Numbered from the stretch's first letter, positions 1 through 9,820 are shown. The stretch is 64,000 nucleotides of DNA from Buttiauxella brennerae ATCC 51605 (GCF_001654925.1 NZ_LXER01000028.1:1-64000), one strand, 5' to 3'. A program made the numbers and translations. The notes: generated from the letters alone by a model not told the origin.

Positions 1-879
<879 letters not shown>

Positions 880-1056
880 TCGGGATATTTTCAGCAGCAG
901 GACGTAAATTGGAGAAAGAGAAAGCAGAATGATGTTCACGGGAATCTTGCCTTAACCATGAAAGCGCTGAATCATTCAGATCCTAAAGTCACAATGAACT
1001 ACTTGAAGATTGACGTTAAGAGCATGGGCGCTGCCCTTGCAAACATTTGGGAGTGA
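880..1056 (+). pseudogene. C-terminal remnant of a tyrosine recombinase (integrase)
   Basis: About 58 codons in one frame begin where the IS ends and have no credible start codon. The segment ALNHSDPKVTMNYLKID aligns by eye with the catalytic C terminus of tyrosine recombinases; compare LLGHSDLSTTQIYTHV in XerD of this window. The His of NHSD and the nucleophilic Tyr of MNYL are therefore present. The Arg boxes and the N-terminal domain are missing. It is probably the island's integrase, inactivated by the IS. No function is expected. Confidence 0.65.
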
Positions 1057-1069
1057 TAGTTAAGAGCGC

Positions 1070-1759
1070 TTATAGTTTTGCGGCTAAAACAGGCAAAGCA
1101 TTAATTAAAATATTTTTTAGTTTTAACATGCTCGGTTCATTAAGATTTTTCAGTATTATTTCTGAGTGTCGATGAGCATTATCACTGAAAACTTTCATCT
1201 TAATATAATTTCCACTATCGCTCGTGCAAGGTTTGCAACTGTTTTGTGTCAAAGTATCCTTTAATACAACTTGGAGATCATGTAATTTTAAAGCATTCAA
1301 CTTTTTTGTAAAAATCTCATACCTCCCACTTCTATTTAAAACCTCACATAACAGTAAGCCATCAGAGTAACAAAACATTTTCAATTGTGGTTCTTGATTT
1401 TTTCTGGTGTATTTTTCGATAGAAGAAATAAGTTCTTTTACCTGTAAATTGCTGTCAGTGTTTTTTGCCTTGTGATTATCCAAACGCTCAACATTACGAA
1501 CCACTGTATCAATGCTACTGTTTTCTCCGTGACGCATTCTATTTATTGAAGATAATTTAAGAAAGGCAAACACCCCCGCCACAAATCCAATAAACATGAA
1601 TAAGCCAGGCATACCGCTTACACCACCGTGGTGTGAGCAAGCTCCACTATGCCCTATTGATGGTGATGCCCAACCATCAATACATCCTGAAAAAAGGGAG
1701 CCTATTAGGGTAAAAAATATAAACACTGCAACTGAAATAGCAATCTTAAATTTAAACAT
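1070..1759 (-). CDS. Unrecognised membrane-anchored protein with a GACSHHGGV motif
   Basis: A 229-residue protein on the island. I prefer the second ATG (1759), because an AGGA lies at proper distance before it; the first ATG (1765) is too close. Hydrophobic segments are visible at about residues 5-24 and 50-68. Between them lies SIGHSGACSHHGGV, a short Cys/His motif that I recall from small secreted or membrane proteins of unknown function. The remaining 150 residues are hydrophilic and Lys-rich with several Cys. Base composition is AT-richer than the core genes, in keeping with horizontal origin. No function is assigned. Confidence 0.6.
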   Translation of the reverse strand: MFKFKIAISVAVFIFFTLIGSLFSGCIDGWASPSIGHSGACSHHGGVSGMPGLFMFIGFVAGVFAFLKLSSINRMRHGENSSIDTVVRNVERLDNHKAKNTDSNLQVKELISSIEKYTRKNQEPQLKMFCYSDGLLLCEVLNRSGRYEIFTKKLNALKLHDLQVVLKDTLTQNSCKPCTSDSGNYIKMKVFSDNAHRHSEIILKNLNEPSMLKLKNILINALPVLAAKL

Positions 1760-2041
1760 AGCCATATCCTATCTATGGAAAATAAACGCCAATGTCCTTC
1801 TTAGTTATTCAACATTCGCAAACCGATTATCGTGGTAGAGTTCTCGATCTGCAACAAGAAGGAAAAAGGCTTGTTAAGGTGCCAACAATGCAAGGGTAAC
1901 AGCTCCATTTGCTTATGATGTGACTAAGGGCTTTAAAGGAGTGACAAGAAGGAGTGTAAGGCCCACTTTTTCTATGTGCTTGATCTAATTGAATGCTAAA
2001 TTACCAGATTATTCACAACACACCGAGAGCGCTTGGGTGTA

Positions 2042-2323
2042 ATGGCCTCGATAACAAAGACATACGAGAAGATAGCCCCAAAACTTGATGACATGGTGCG
2101 CCGTGGGTTCAGCGACATTGAATTGAGGTATGGAAGCCAGCACGAAATCTACGCTTACGGCGAAAGGAAACTCTCAGCGGAGGACTTCCGCAAGCTCTAC
2201 CCTGAAAAGGTAAATGACATTCCGCAAGACTTCTCGCCAGATGCCACGGTGATCGTGGAAGACATGGTATTGCTATACAAGCCCCGTAGCGGTCAACTCA
2301 ACAGCCTCAGAGACACAGCTTAA
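2042..2323 (+). CDS. Hypothetical island protein, possibly frameshifted
   Basis: A 93-residue acidic/basic soluble protein starting MASITKTYEKIAPKLDD; a TTG three codons upstream is less likely. There is no clear Shine-Dalgarno sequence. I do not recognise the family. The next frame (open 2253-2477) has protein-like composition, ends in a strongly hydrophobic helix and has no start codon of its own. The two may be halves of one roughly 140-residue, tail-anchored protein broken by a frameshift. The alternative is that the C-terminal frame is a separate remnant. Confidence 0.45.
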   Translation: MASITKTYEKIAPKLDDMVRRGFSDIELRYGSQHEIYAYGERKLSAEDFRKLYPEKVNDIPQDFSPDATVIVEDMVLLYKPRSGQLNSLRDTA

Positions 2324-2477
2324 GCATCACCAGGCTTTCAATGATTGGTGTCATGCCAATGTTGGAAGGGGAAAAGGCTACACCCAGACGACTAAGAGCA
2401 CGGTTAACGCGATTAACATAATTGGTGCTCTCATATTAGTTGGGCTGGTCATCTGGGGGCTATCGAACATCCGTTGA
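2253..2477 (+). pseudogene. Startless frame encoding a C-terminal transmembrane helix
   Basis: The frame is open after a TGA at 2250-2252 and ends with TGA at 2475-2477. It contains no ATG, GTG or TTG. Its second half reads as HHQAFNDWCHANVG followed by a polar stretch and then a hydrophobic helix of about 20 residues (GALILVGLVIWGL) just before the stop. It overlaps the end of the 93-residue ORF in the +1 frame. It is either the displaced 3' half of that gene or an eroded fragment. Confidence 0.3.
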
Positions 2478-2688
2478 TGGTTTATCTATCATACTTCTGG
2501 AAAATTATTTAGAGAGTTAGCTACGCGTCAGTATGGCTAACTAACTGTTTCTTATAGCCATAAAAAAATAAACAAAAAAGTTGCAATAGCGCAGTATTAT
2601 TTATATCATTACAATAGAGTCAAAAACTATTGACCAAGAATAAAAACTGGCTTTAGACTACTCTCATCAACTTGAGAGGAGGTCTTTA

Positions 2689-2841
2689 ATGCGTGGTTTT
2701 TCATTGCGTCAGTTCTTAGTTACTGTTCTCTCCACTATTTCCATCCTCACGCTAATCTATCTCGCTATACAGCCGGAAAACTCTCTCGACTCTGTTGCTA
2801 ATTTCGGCTGGTTGTTAACCGTGCTAAGAAATCGCCTGTAA
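2689..2841 (+). CDS. Small membrane protein of 50 residues
   Basis: The ORF starts ATG CGT GGT TTT and ends TAA at 2839-2841. A near-perfect Shine-Dalgarno GAGGAGG (about 2675-2682) precedes it at good spacing. The product begins MRGFSLRQFL, has a hydrophobic helix at about residues 9-27 (VTVLSTISILTLIYLAI) and then a short polar tail rich in Asn, Ser and Asp. A weak promoter is possible, with TTGACC at 2630-2635 and TAGACT at 2654-2659. The strong ribosome site and single helix resemble small bitopic regulators or toxic peptides, but no family is recognised. Confidence 0.5.
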   Translation: MRGFSLRQFLVTVLSTISILTLIYLAIQPENSLDSVANFGWLLTVLRNRL

Positions 2842-3325
2842 AGGCAATAGAAACCAATAAGCCCCGTTGGTGGTAAGACAACAAGCGGAGCATAGCGACA
2901 GCATCAGGGTTATGTCAGACAACAAGCATTTATCAGGATAACCGTGTACCCATAAGGGAGCGTGGCTGAGACGCTGGCAGAGCCTGCATTTCGTGTGCAG
3001 GTACGAACCACCATAGACCTGTTTATTCTCTGCAACGTCATCACGACGTGTGGCATAAGAGATCATCGGGCTTAAATGCGCTTGCTGAAAGTTTTTGGGA
3101 GTTTGTCGTGTTACTGACTACCGGGTGCTCGGCTTTTTGTTCGTTGTTGTACTGTCGCGGTAAGAACCTGGAACCACCGCCAGCGTGATGATATGCTCCC
3201 ATAAACCACAGACCAATCACGCGACAGGTACGGGTGTAGTAACAATGGGTAGTTTAAGTTGTACCCAGAGAATCGGGGCAACGTAACTAACTGAATAATC
3301 TAACTTGTTGATTATTCAGGAGATC
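2842..3325. other. Island-tRNA junction without a convincing gene
   Basis: About 480 bases. Two short minus-strand frames overlap out of phase: 53 codons at 3041-3202 (starting MGAYHHAGGGSRF) and 80 codons at 2824-3066 (starting MISYATRRDDVAEN). They could be one frameshifted phage- or satellite-type gene; neither is recognised and neither has a good ribosome site. The segment ends in a 9-bp inverted repeat abutting the tRNA 3' end. Confidence 0.3.
3292..3318. repeat. 9-bp inverted repeat next to the tRNA-Gly 3' end
   Basis: TGAATAATC (3292-3300), a 9-nt loop, then GATTATTCA (3310-3318): perfect arms, seven bases from the tRNA CCA end. It lacks a U-run, so a terminator is doubtful. Its position at the island junction would also fit a recombinase-related site. 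Inference only. Confidence 0.4.
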
Positions 3326-3399
3326 TGGAGCGGGTGAAGGGAATCGAACCCTCGTATGCAGCTTGGGAAGCTGCCGTTCTACCATTGAACTACACCCGC
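3326..3399 (-). tRNA. glyU: tRNA-Gly(CCC)
   Basis: On the minus strand, GCGGGTG and CACCCGC pair as the 7-bp acceptor stem. The anticodon loop is TTCCCAA with anticodon CCC, the T arm contains GGTTCGATTCC, and CCA is encoded at 3326-3328. This closely matches E. coli glyU, which lies in the same chromosomal area. Its 3' end faces the island, the usual arrangement for integration into a tRNA 3' end. Confidence 0.95.
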
Positions 3400-3492
3400 T
3401 TTGAAGTGCGTAGGCATTATAGACGCTCAGCTTTTACTGGCAAGCGTCTTTTTGAGTTTATGTGATGGATTTTTAAGCAATTGTTTTATAGT

Positions 3493-3518
3493 AAGGGGAA
3501 ACCATACGGTTTCCCCTT
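3493..3518 (-). terminator. Hairpin after the MFS gene
   Basis: AAGGGGAAACC and GGTTTCCCCTT form a perfect 11-bp stem with a 4-nt loop, six bases past the stop of the transporter gene. The T-run is weak on both strands. It probably ends the peptidase/transporter operon. Confidence 0.65.
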
Positions 3519-3523
3519 ATTCC

Positions 3524-4723
3524 TTAAGCGTGGCTTGCCGACTTTTTCGGGAAGACAAATAGCGCGACGATAGGTGAAACAACCATCAGCGCAAAAACCC
3601 AGATAAAGCCCATCGTGAAACCACCCGTGGCATCAATTGACCAGCCAATCAGTTGGCTGTTCGCGGTGGCGATAACAAAGGTACAAACCCAGAAAGTCGA
3701 CATCGTGTAGGTCACCGTTTGGGTATTGGCACCTTTTAATGTCTCTTTTGGAATTGAGAAGATAAAAGCAAACCAGGTCGCAAACACAAAACCCGTCAGG
3801 AATGAGCAGACCAGAATCAGAATGTCATTGGTCGCAAACAGCATAATAAAGGTCGTAATTGCCATTGCGATGCTGGTGCTAAACAACCAGTTTTTGTAAT
3901 GGTAGCCGCGAGCTTTGCAGAATGGTCCAGCGATTGCGCCGAGCATAATCCCCACCTGGTTTACCGTGCCGCTCAGGTGAGCATGCGATTCTGGTGGCAG
4001 GTGTGCGTATTTGGCGTAGTAAAGCGGCAGGAAGGTGAACATGAAAATCATCATGATCATCGCGCCGACGTACTGGGCAATCATCCCCCACACCACGCGG
4101 TTAAAAATCGCATCTTTCATGATGCGCAGTTTATCCGTGCTGCCGTCGTTGCTTGCAGCGGTAACGGCAACCTCTTCATCAGTAAAGACGATAAACCACA
4201 CAGCACCCAGAACCAACGTTATCACACCATACACCGCCAGCAGGTTTCTCCAGCCGCCAAAGTAAATTGACAGGCTACCCGCCAGCGTCAGCGCGATAAT
4301 GGTGCCGATGATGTTGGAGGTGCAGTTCAGGCTGTTAAGCGCAGATGCGGTTTTGTTATCGAACAAACGTGCCACGGTCGGCACCAGAGAAACCAGGCAG
4401 ATTGCCCCACCCAGCCCACCCATAAAGCGAATCACTAACAGCAGGTCGAAGTTATTGGTCCATGGAATGAATATCGATAACCCGGTCAACACGCAGCCCA
4501 GGAGATAGGACTTTTTCGCGCCTAGTTGCGCGGTCAAAATCGAGGTGCAGAAAGCACCTAAAATTTTCGCCCACAGAATGACGTTCGACATTAACGCCGC
4601 ATGGGACACGTCGATATTAAAATCGGCCATGATTTGCGGCATAACGGCACCGGTAGTGGCCCAGGCTGCGCCAAAGACCATGTAGACGGCATACAAAACA
4701 AATTCAGTTATCCACTTATTCAC
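3524..4723 (-). CDS. Major facilitator superfamily transporter
   Basis: A 399-residue inner-membrane protein with about 12 hydrophobic segments and a central hydrophilic loop near residues 185-205, the usual MFS layout. Its ATG overlaps the stop of the upstream peptidase T-like gene by 4 bp (ATGA-type junction), so the two are translationally coupled. That suggests a substrate linked to peptide use, perhaps uptake of a peptide or export of a product. The sequence itself does not reveal the substrate. E. coli K-12 does not have this pair here, to my knowledge. Confidence 0.8.
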   Translation of the reverse strand: MNKWITEFVLYAVYMVFGAAWATTGAVMPQIMADFNIDVSHAALMSNVILWAKILGAFCTSILTAQLGAKKSYLLGCVLTGLSIFIPWTNNFDLLLVIRFMGGLGGAICLVSLVPTVARLFDNKTASALNSLNCTSNIIGTIIALTLAGSLSIYFGGWRNLLAVYGVITLVLGAVWFIVFTDEEVAVTAASNDGSTDKLRIMKDAIFNRVVWGMIAQYVGAMIMMIFMFTFLPLYYAKYAHLPPESHAHLSGTVNQVGIMLGAIAGPFCKARGYHYKNWLFSTSIAMAITTFIMLFATNDILILVCSFLTGFVFATWFAFIFSIPKETLKGANTQTVTYTMSTFWVCTFVIATANSQLIGWSIDATGGFTMGFIWVFALMVVSPIVALFVFPKKSASHA

Positions 4724-5967
4724 GCAGGCACCTCTTGAGCACTCAGAGCAACGATTTCCAGCAGCATTTCACTTGCCAGGCGCAGAGACTCTGCGGGCAG
4801 GAACTCTTTTGTGGAATGGAAATTATGGGCACCAGTAAAGATATTTACCGTCGGTAAACCAGCAGGAGTAATCACGCTACCGTCATAACCGCCACGCATA
4901 ATTAATGGTTTCGGCTCAATGCTCAGGTTACGCATCGCCTGCTGAACGCTGGCAATAATTTCCGGTTTTTTATCAAGCCCGGCTTTCACGTTATCGTAGG
5001 TATCCGATAATTCCAGGGTGATATTTTCGTGACCATAACGGCTTTGCAGTTGCTCAGTGATGGACTGCAATAACGCTTTTCGGCTCTGGTAACCTTCAAT
5101 TTTAAAATCACGTAGGGCAATTTCGAGTGTGGCATTCACGGTATTACCAGTGATTTTATTCACCCAGAAATACCCTTCACGGCCTTCCGTTAATTCCGGG
5201 CGTTCATTTTCTGGCAATGCGTTGATCACTTCGTTGGCGATTAATACAGCATTGACCAACTTGCCTTTCGCGCTCATAGGATGAGCCGTCACGCCTTTGA
5301 ATGTCATTTTGGCACTACCGGCGTACCAGTTTTCAATAACGTATTCGCCGATACCACAGCAGTCCAGGCAAATACCGAAATCAGCATTTAGCTGCGCCAC
5401 GTTTAACGCTTTAGCACCACGAATACCAATTTCTTCGTCCGGTAATAACACCAGTTTGATATCGCCATGTTTAAACTCAGGGTTCGCAACCATATAGCGA
5501 ATGGCTTCCACCGCCGCCGCTATTGCCGCTTTATCGTCAGCGCCCAACAGGCTGGTACCATCTGTAGTAATGATGTCCTGGCCGACATAGTTCAACAGTT
5601 CAGGGAACGCCTCAACGGTTATCTCTTCGCCAGTCGCAGGCAGTACGATATTTTTACCATCGTAGTTTTTCACGCGCACGGCATGGGTGTCATTGGCGTT
5701 ATCTGGCGCAGTATCAAGATGCGCGAAGAAGGCAATGGATGGCATTTCCGGGCTATTTGCCGCAAGACTCAGAACGGTAATGGCATTAGCGTTAATGGAA
5801 GTCTCGACGGTATTCACGTTGGAAAATTCACTCACAACAAGCTGAGCTAATTTGTACTGATTTTCGCAACTGGGAAGTTGGTTATTATCGGGAACGGAAG
5901 TGGTGTTGATTGTTGTATACCGGATAAAGGTATCTATTATTTGGTCTGCATTAATACGTATTGTCAT
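4720..5967 (-). CDS. Peptidase T-like aminotripeptidase (M20B)
   Basis: A 415-residue cytosolic zinc exopeptidase of the PepT group, expected to remove N-terminal residues from tripeptides. Visible motifs are HLDTAPD (metal His about residue 83), GADDKAA (bridging Asp about 144-145), LPDEEIG (catalytic Glu about 178) and HNFHSTKEF near the C terminus. The length fits PepT (about 408). It is probably a paralogue of the housekeeping pepT rather than pepT itself, because it forms an operon with an MFS transporter. The start at 5967 is the only sensible ATG. Confidence 0.85.
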   Translation of the reverse strand: MTIRINADQIIDTFIRYTTINTTSVPDNNQLPSCENQYKLAQLVVSEFSNVNTVETSINANAITVLSLAANSPEMPSIAFFAHLDTAPDNANDTHAVRVKNYDGKNIVLPATGEEITVEAFPELLNYVGQDIITTDGTSLLGADDKAAIAAAVEAIRYMVANPEFKHGDIKLVLLPDEEIGIRGAKALNVAQLNADFGICLDCCGIGEYVIENWYAGSAKMTFKGVTAHPMSAKGKLVNAVLIANEVINALPENERPELTEGREGYFWVNKITGNTVNATLEIALRDFKIEGYQSRKALLQSITEQLQSRYGHENITLELSDTYDNVKAGLDKKPEIIASVQQAMRNLSIEPKPLIMRGGYDGSVITPAGLPTVNIFTGAHNFHSTKEFLPAESLRLASEMLLEIVALSAQEVPA

Positions 5968-6014
5968 TGTTTGCTACTCACCATTAACATGGAATGGTTG
6001 ATAAATATTACAAC

Positions 6015-6052
6015 GTTAATTAACCAGGTTATATTTTTTATAACTTAGTTAT
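6015..6052. promoter_or_regulatory. AT-rich palindromes upstream of the peptidase gene
   Basis: GTTAATTAAC (6015-6024) and ATAACTTAGTTAT (6040-6052) are both palindromic and lie 48-85 bp before the start codon. They may be operator halves for an unknown regulator. AT-rich DNA makes chance palindromes common. Confidence 0.3.
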
Positions 6053-6189
6053 TATTTTGCAACATATTTACCATTCATATTATGAATTAAAGTGACCAGC
6101 ATTATTAGCCAGGAAAGCATGGGGATGCGTGATAAAGATCAATAGGGAGGGGATTTAATAGAAGCCAGGCACAGCCCGGCTTATGTTAA

Positions 6190-6957
6190 TTAACAAGAGG
6201 GTTTGCTACCTGGAGGCGGTAAATAGCGTTGTGGGTCAATCGCATTTGCACGATAACGAATCTGGAAATGCAGATTCACCGAGTCTGAACCGCTGCTGCC
6301 CATAGTGGCAATTTTCTGCCCTGCACTGACTTTTTGGCTGGTGTTGACCAGTGTCGTTTCGTTGTGAGCATAAGCAGTGATGTACTCTTCGTTATGTTTA
6401 ATCATCACTAAATTGCCGTAACCGCGAAGCTGGTTACCCACGTAAACCACTGTACCAGCGGCAGAAGCATAAACGGGTTGCCCACGTTTGCCGGCAATAT
6501 CTATACCTTTATTCCCGCCATCGCTGTCGGAGAACGGCGCAACTACTTTACCGGATGTTGGCCAGAGCCAGCATTTTGAACCAACCGGAGGAGCGGCGAC
6601 TTTCGCAACGCTACTTGTGGATGATGAACGCGGCTTCGAGGTTTTCGCCACGGCTGTTTTCTTCGACGAAGATGAAGAGCCTGAGCTGTTTTTAACACGG
6701 ATTTTTTGCCCAATCTCCAGCGTATAAGGAGCCGGAATACCATTGAGGCGTGCCAGTTCGCCAACGCTTGTGCCGGTCATACGCGAGATACGAGAGAGTG
6801 TGTCGCCACGTTTGACGGTGTAAACCGAACCGCTGTAGCTACCAGAAGAGGCTTGAGTGGTGCTCGCTTTATTTGAGGAGCAAGCGACGAGTAACAGGCT
6901 TAGCACCAGGACGACGGCATTCGCTGCCCACTTTCTGACTATGCGTTCCTTGCGCAA
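6190..6957 (-). CDS. actS: LytM-domain lipoprotein ActS (YgeR), amidase activator
   Basis: A 255-residue NlpD-family lipoprotein that in E. coli activates cell-wall amidases, mainly AmiC. Order: signal peptide with lipobox LLVAC (Cys about residue 26), a LysM domain (YTVKRGDTLSRISR, about 46-88), a Ser/Lys-rich linker, then a LytM domain from about 130. The zinc ligands are degenerate: GNKGIDIAG has no His where M23 enzymes have HxxxD. That is typical for activators that do not cut murein themselves. It sits beside lysS; E. coli carries a purine-catabolism cluster between ygeR and the lysS area. Confidence 0.88.
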   Translation of the reverse strand: MRKERIVRKWAANAVVLVLSLLLVACSSNKASTTQASSGSYSGSVYTVKRGDTLSRISRMTGTSVGELARLNGIPAPYTLEIGQKIRVKNSSGSSSSSKKTAVAKTSKPRSSSTSSVAKVAAPPVGSKCWLWPTSGKVVAPFSDSDGGNKGIDIAGKRGQPVYASAAGTVVYVGNQLRGYGNLVMIKHNEEYITAYAHNETTLVNTSQKVSAGQKIATMGSSGSDSVNLHFQIRYRANAIDPQRYLPPPGSKPSC

Positions 6958-7011
6958 ACTAATCCTCTTAAATCATCACAGAATAAAACAGTGCCAGAGA
7001 GTGGATTAATT

Positions 7012-7070
7012 CCCTCACCAGCCCCTTTCCCCAAAGGGGCGAAGGAGATGACCAAAGCCTGGTCATCTCC
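7012..7070. terminator. lysS terminator and small palindromic repeat
   Basis: GGAGATGACCA (7044-7054) pairs with TGGTCATCTCC (7060-7070), forming a strong hairpin just after the lysS stop on the minus strand. Next to it, ccctcaccagcccctttcc and its GGGG partner (7012-7043) resemble the palindromic repeats at 24634, 39691 and 59984. Confidence 0.6.
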
Positions 7071-7080
7071 CTTGAACAGC

Positions 7081-8595
7081 TTACTTAACCGGGCGCAGAG
7101 CCGGGAACAAGATAACGTCGCGGATGGTGTGGCTGTTAGTGAACAGCATAACCATACGGTCGATACCAATGCCCAGACCCGCCGTTGGTGGCAAGCCGTG
7201 CTCCAGAGCAGTCACGTAGTCTTCGTCGAAGAACATCGCTTCGTCGTCGCCTGCGTCTTTCGCATTAACCTGGTCAGCAAAGCGCTGTGCCTGATCTTCT
7301 GCATCGTTAAGCTCGGAGAAGCCGTTACCGATTTCACGGCCACCGATGAAGAACTCGAAACGGTCGGTGATTTCTGGGTTCTCGTCGTTACGACGTGCCA
7401 GTGGAGACACTTCTGCCGGGTATTCAGTGATGAAGGTTGGCTGAATCAGATGGCTTTCAGCCACTTCTTCGAAGATCTCAGTCACAACGCGACCCAGACC
7501 CCAGCTCTTCTCAACTTTAATACCGATAGCCGCTGCGATTTCCAGTGCTTTAGCCATATCGTCCAGATCTGCAATATCAGTTTCCGGGCGGTATTTTTTG
7601 ATGGCTTCGCGCATGGTCAGTTTGGCGAATGGCTGGTCGAAGTCAAAGATCTCTTCGCCATACTTCACTTGCGCAGTACCCAGCACATCATGTGCCAGAG
7701 TACGGAACAGAGATTCAGTCAGCTCGATTAGATCTTTGTAATCCGCGTACGCCATGTAGAGTTCCATCATGGTGAACTCTGGGTTGTGACGCGGAGAAAT
7801 ACCTTCGTTACGGAAGTTACGGTTGATCTCGAATACGCGATCGAAGCCACCTACAACCAGACGCTTCAGATACAGTTCCGGCGCGATACGCAGGTACATA
7901 TCGATATCCAGCGCGTTGTGATGCGTGATGAACGGACGTGCAGACGCACCACCCGGGATCACTTGCATCATTGGCGTTTCAACTTCCATAAACCCACGTT
8001 CCACCATGAACTGACGCACGCCAGCCATGATTTGCGAACGGATTTTAAAGGTGTTGCGGGATTCTTCGTTAGAGATCAGATCCAGGTAACGCTGGCGGTA
8101 GCGTGCTTCTTGATCCTGCAGACCGTGGAATTTGTCCGGCAGCGGGCGCAAAGCTTTAGTCAGCAAACGCAGTTCAGTACAGTGAATAGAAAGCTCACCG
8201 GTTTTAGTTTTGAACAGCTTGCCGCGTGCACCCAGGATGTCACCGAGGTCCCATTTCTTGAACTGCTCGTTGTAGATGCCTTCTGGCAAATCGTCACGCG
8301 CAACGTAAAGCTGAATGCGGCCACCAACATCTTGCAGGGTAACGAAAGACGCTTTACCCATGATACGGCGTGTCATCATTCGGCCAGCAACAGCCACTTC
8401 GATGCCCAACTCTTCCAGCTCTTCGTTCTCTTTCGCATCGAAGTCAGCATGCAATTGGTCTGAGGTATGATCGCGACGGAAGTCATTTGGGAAAGCAATG
8501 CCGTGCTCACGCAGGCCAGCCAGCTTCTCACGGCGGGATTTCAGTTCATTGTTAAGATCGACCGCTTCGGTGCCCTGTTCTTGTTGTTCAGACAT
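7081..8595 (-). CDS. lysS: Lysyl-tRNA synthetase
   Basis: A 504-residue class II aminoacyl-tRNA synthetase charging tRNA-Lys. An N-terminal OB-fold (about 65-150) is followed by the class II catalytic domain. Motif 2 is seen as [15 protein letters not shown] and motif 3 as [12 protein letters not shown]. The length equals E. coli LysS (505). It follows prfB by 9 bp in the xerD-dsbC-recJ-prfB-lysS order conserved in enterics. It is the only lysine synthetase in the window; a lysU copy elsewhere cannot be judged. Confidence 0.97.
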   Translation of the reverse strand: MSEQQEQGTEAVDLNNELKSRREKLAGLREHGIAFPNDFRRDHTSDQLHADFDAKENEELEELGIEVAVAGRMMTRRIMGKASFVTLQDVGGRIQLYVARDDLPEGIYNEQFKKWDLGDILGARGKLFKTKTGELSIHCTELRLLTKALRPLPDKFHGLQDQEARYRQRYLDLISNEESRNTFKIRSQIMAGVRQFMVERGFMEVETPMMQVIPGGASARPFITHHNALDIDMYLRIAPELYLKRLVVGGFDRVFEINRNFRNEGISPRHNPEFTMMELYMAYADYKDLIELTESLFRTLAHDVLGTAQVKYGEEIFDFDQPFAKLTMREAIKKYRPETDIADLDDMAKALEIAAAIGIKVEKSWGLGRVVTEIFEEVAESHLIQPTFITEYPAEVSPLARRNDENPEITDRFEFFIGGREIGNGFSELNDAEDQAQRFADQVNAKDAGDDEAMFFDEDYVTALEHGLPPTAGLGIGIDRMVMLFTNSHTIRDVILFPALRPVK

Positions 8596-8604
8596 GTTGA
8601 TTCC

Positions 8605-9703
8605 TCATAACCCTGCTTTCAAACTTGCTTCGATAAATTTGTCCAGATCGCCATCCAGTACCGCCTGCGTGTTACGGGTTTCTACACCAGTACGCAAGTC
8701 TTTGATACGGGAGTCGTCCAGTACGTAAGAACGAATCTGGCTGCCCCAGCCGATATCCGATTTGTTGTCTTCCAGCGACTGCTTCTCAGCATTCTTCTTC
8801 TGCATTTCCAGCTCGTATAACTTCGCCTTCATCTGCTTCATCGCCTGATCTTTGTTCTTATGTTGCGAACGGTCGTTCTGGCACTGAGTCACGGTATTGG
8901 TCGGAAGGTGGGTAATACGCACCGCAGATTCTGTACGGTTAACGTGCTGACCACCCGCACCCGAGGCGCGGTAAACGTCGATACGCAGATCGGCCGGATT
9001 GATTTCGATATCAATATCGTCATCGACTTCCGGGTAGACAAAGGCGGAGCTGAACGAGGTATGGCGACGGCCACCGGAGTCGAACGGGCTCTTACGTACC
9101 AGGCGATGCACGCCAGTTTCAGTACGCAACCAGCCAAAGGCATATTCGCCCTGAATGCGAATAGTCACAGATTTAATACCCGCAACATCGCCATCAGACT
9201 CTTCAATGATTTCGGTTTTGAAGCCGCGTGATTCTGCCCAACGCAGATACATTCGCATCAGCATGCTGGCCCAGTCTTGCGCTTCGGTGCCGCCAGAACC
9301 TGCCTGAATGTCGATATAGCAATCGGCGCTGTCGTACTCACCGGAGAACATGCGGCGGAATTCAAGCTGCGCCAGTTTGCCTTCCAGCTGATCTAACTCG
9401 ACAACGGCTTCGTTGAAGGTATCTTCGTCGTCGGCTTCAATAGCCAGCTCAAGCAAACCGGAAACATCTTCCAGCCCCTGAGTCATTTGATCGAATGTTT
9501 CGACAATCGCTTCCAGTGAAGAACGCTCTTTACCTAACGCTTGTGCGCGTTCAGGTTCGTTCCACACATCAGGCTGTTCCAGCTCTGCGTTTACTTCTTC
9601 CAGGCGCTCTTTCTTGGCATCATAGTCAAAGATACCCCCTAAGAACGTCGCTGCGCTCCGTAAGGTCCTGGATGCGGTTTTTTACCGGGTTAATTTCAAA
9701 CAT
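8605..9703 (-). CDS. prfB: Peptide chain release factor 2 (programmed +1 frameshift)
   Basis: RF2 reads UAA and UGA stops. Translation starts at ATG 9703-9701, reads 25 codons to an in-frame TGA (9628-9626), shifts +1 and continues to 8605, giving 365 residues as in E. coli. Visible are the SPF anticodon-like tripeptide (RKSPFDSGG) and the GGQ peptide-release motif (GAGGQHVN). A start at 9567 would remove the first 45 residues and is wrong. Expression is self-regulated: scarce RF2 lets the ribosome pause at the UGA and shift frame. Confidence 0.96.
9625..9640 (-). promoter_or_regulatory. prfB +1 frameshift signal
   Basis: On the minus strand, AGGGGG TAT CTT TGA C: an internal Shine-Dalgarno (9640-9635) three bases before CTT, then the UGA with C as fourth base, a poor termination context. 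All elements of the classical autoregulatory site are intact. Confidence 0.97.
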
Positions 9704-9820
9704 GGTCTGTATTATCTTATGTTGATGACAGAAGACGAAAATGCGGTCGTAAACCGGAAAGTTTACCGGAATTACGCCGCTTTTTATAGTTTTGTTGCCT
9801 CTTTTAGCCGAGTTATTAGG

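Noticed and set aside
8605-9567. prfB as a plain ORF starting at 9567
   Set aside because: Would lose the conserved N terminus; the intact frameshift site and 25-codon first frame show the true start at 9703.
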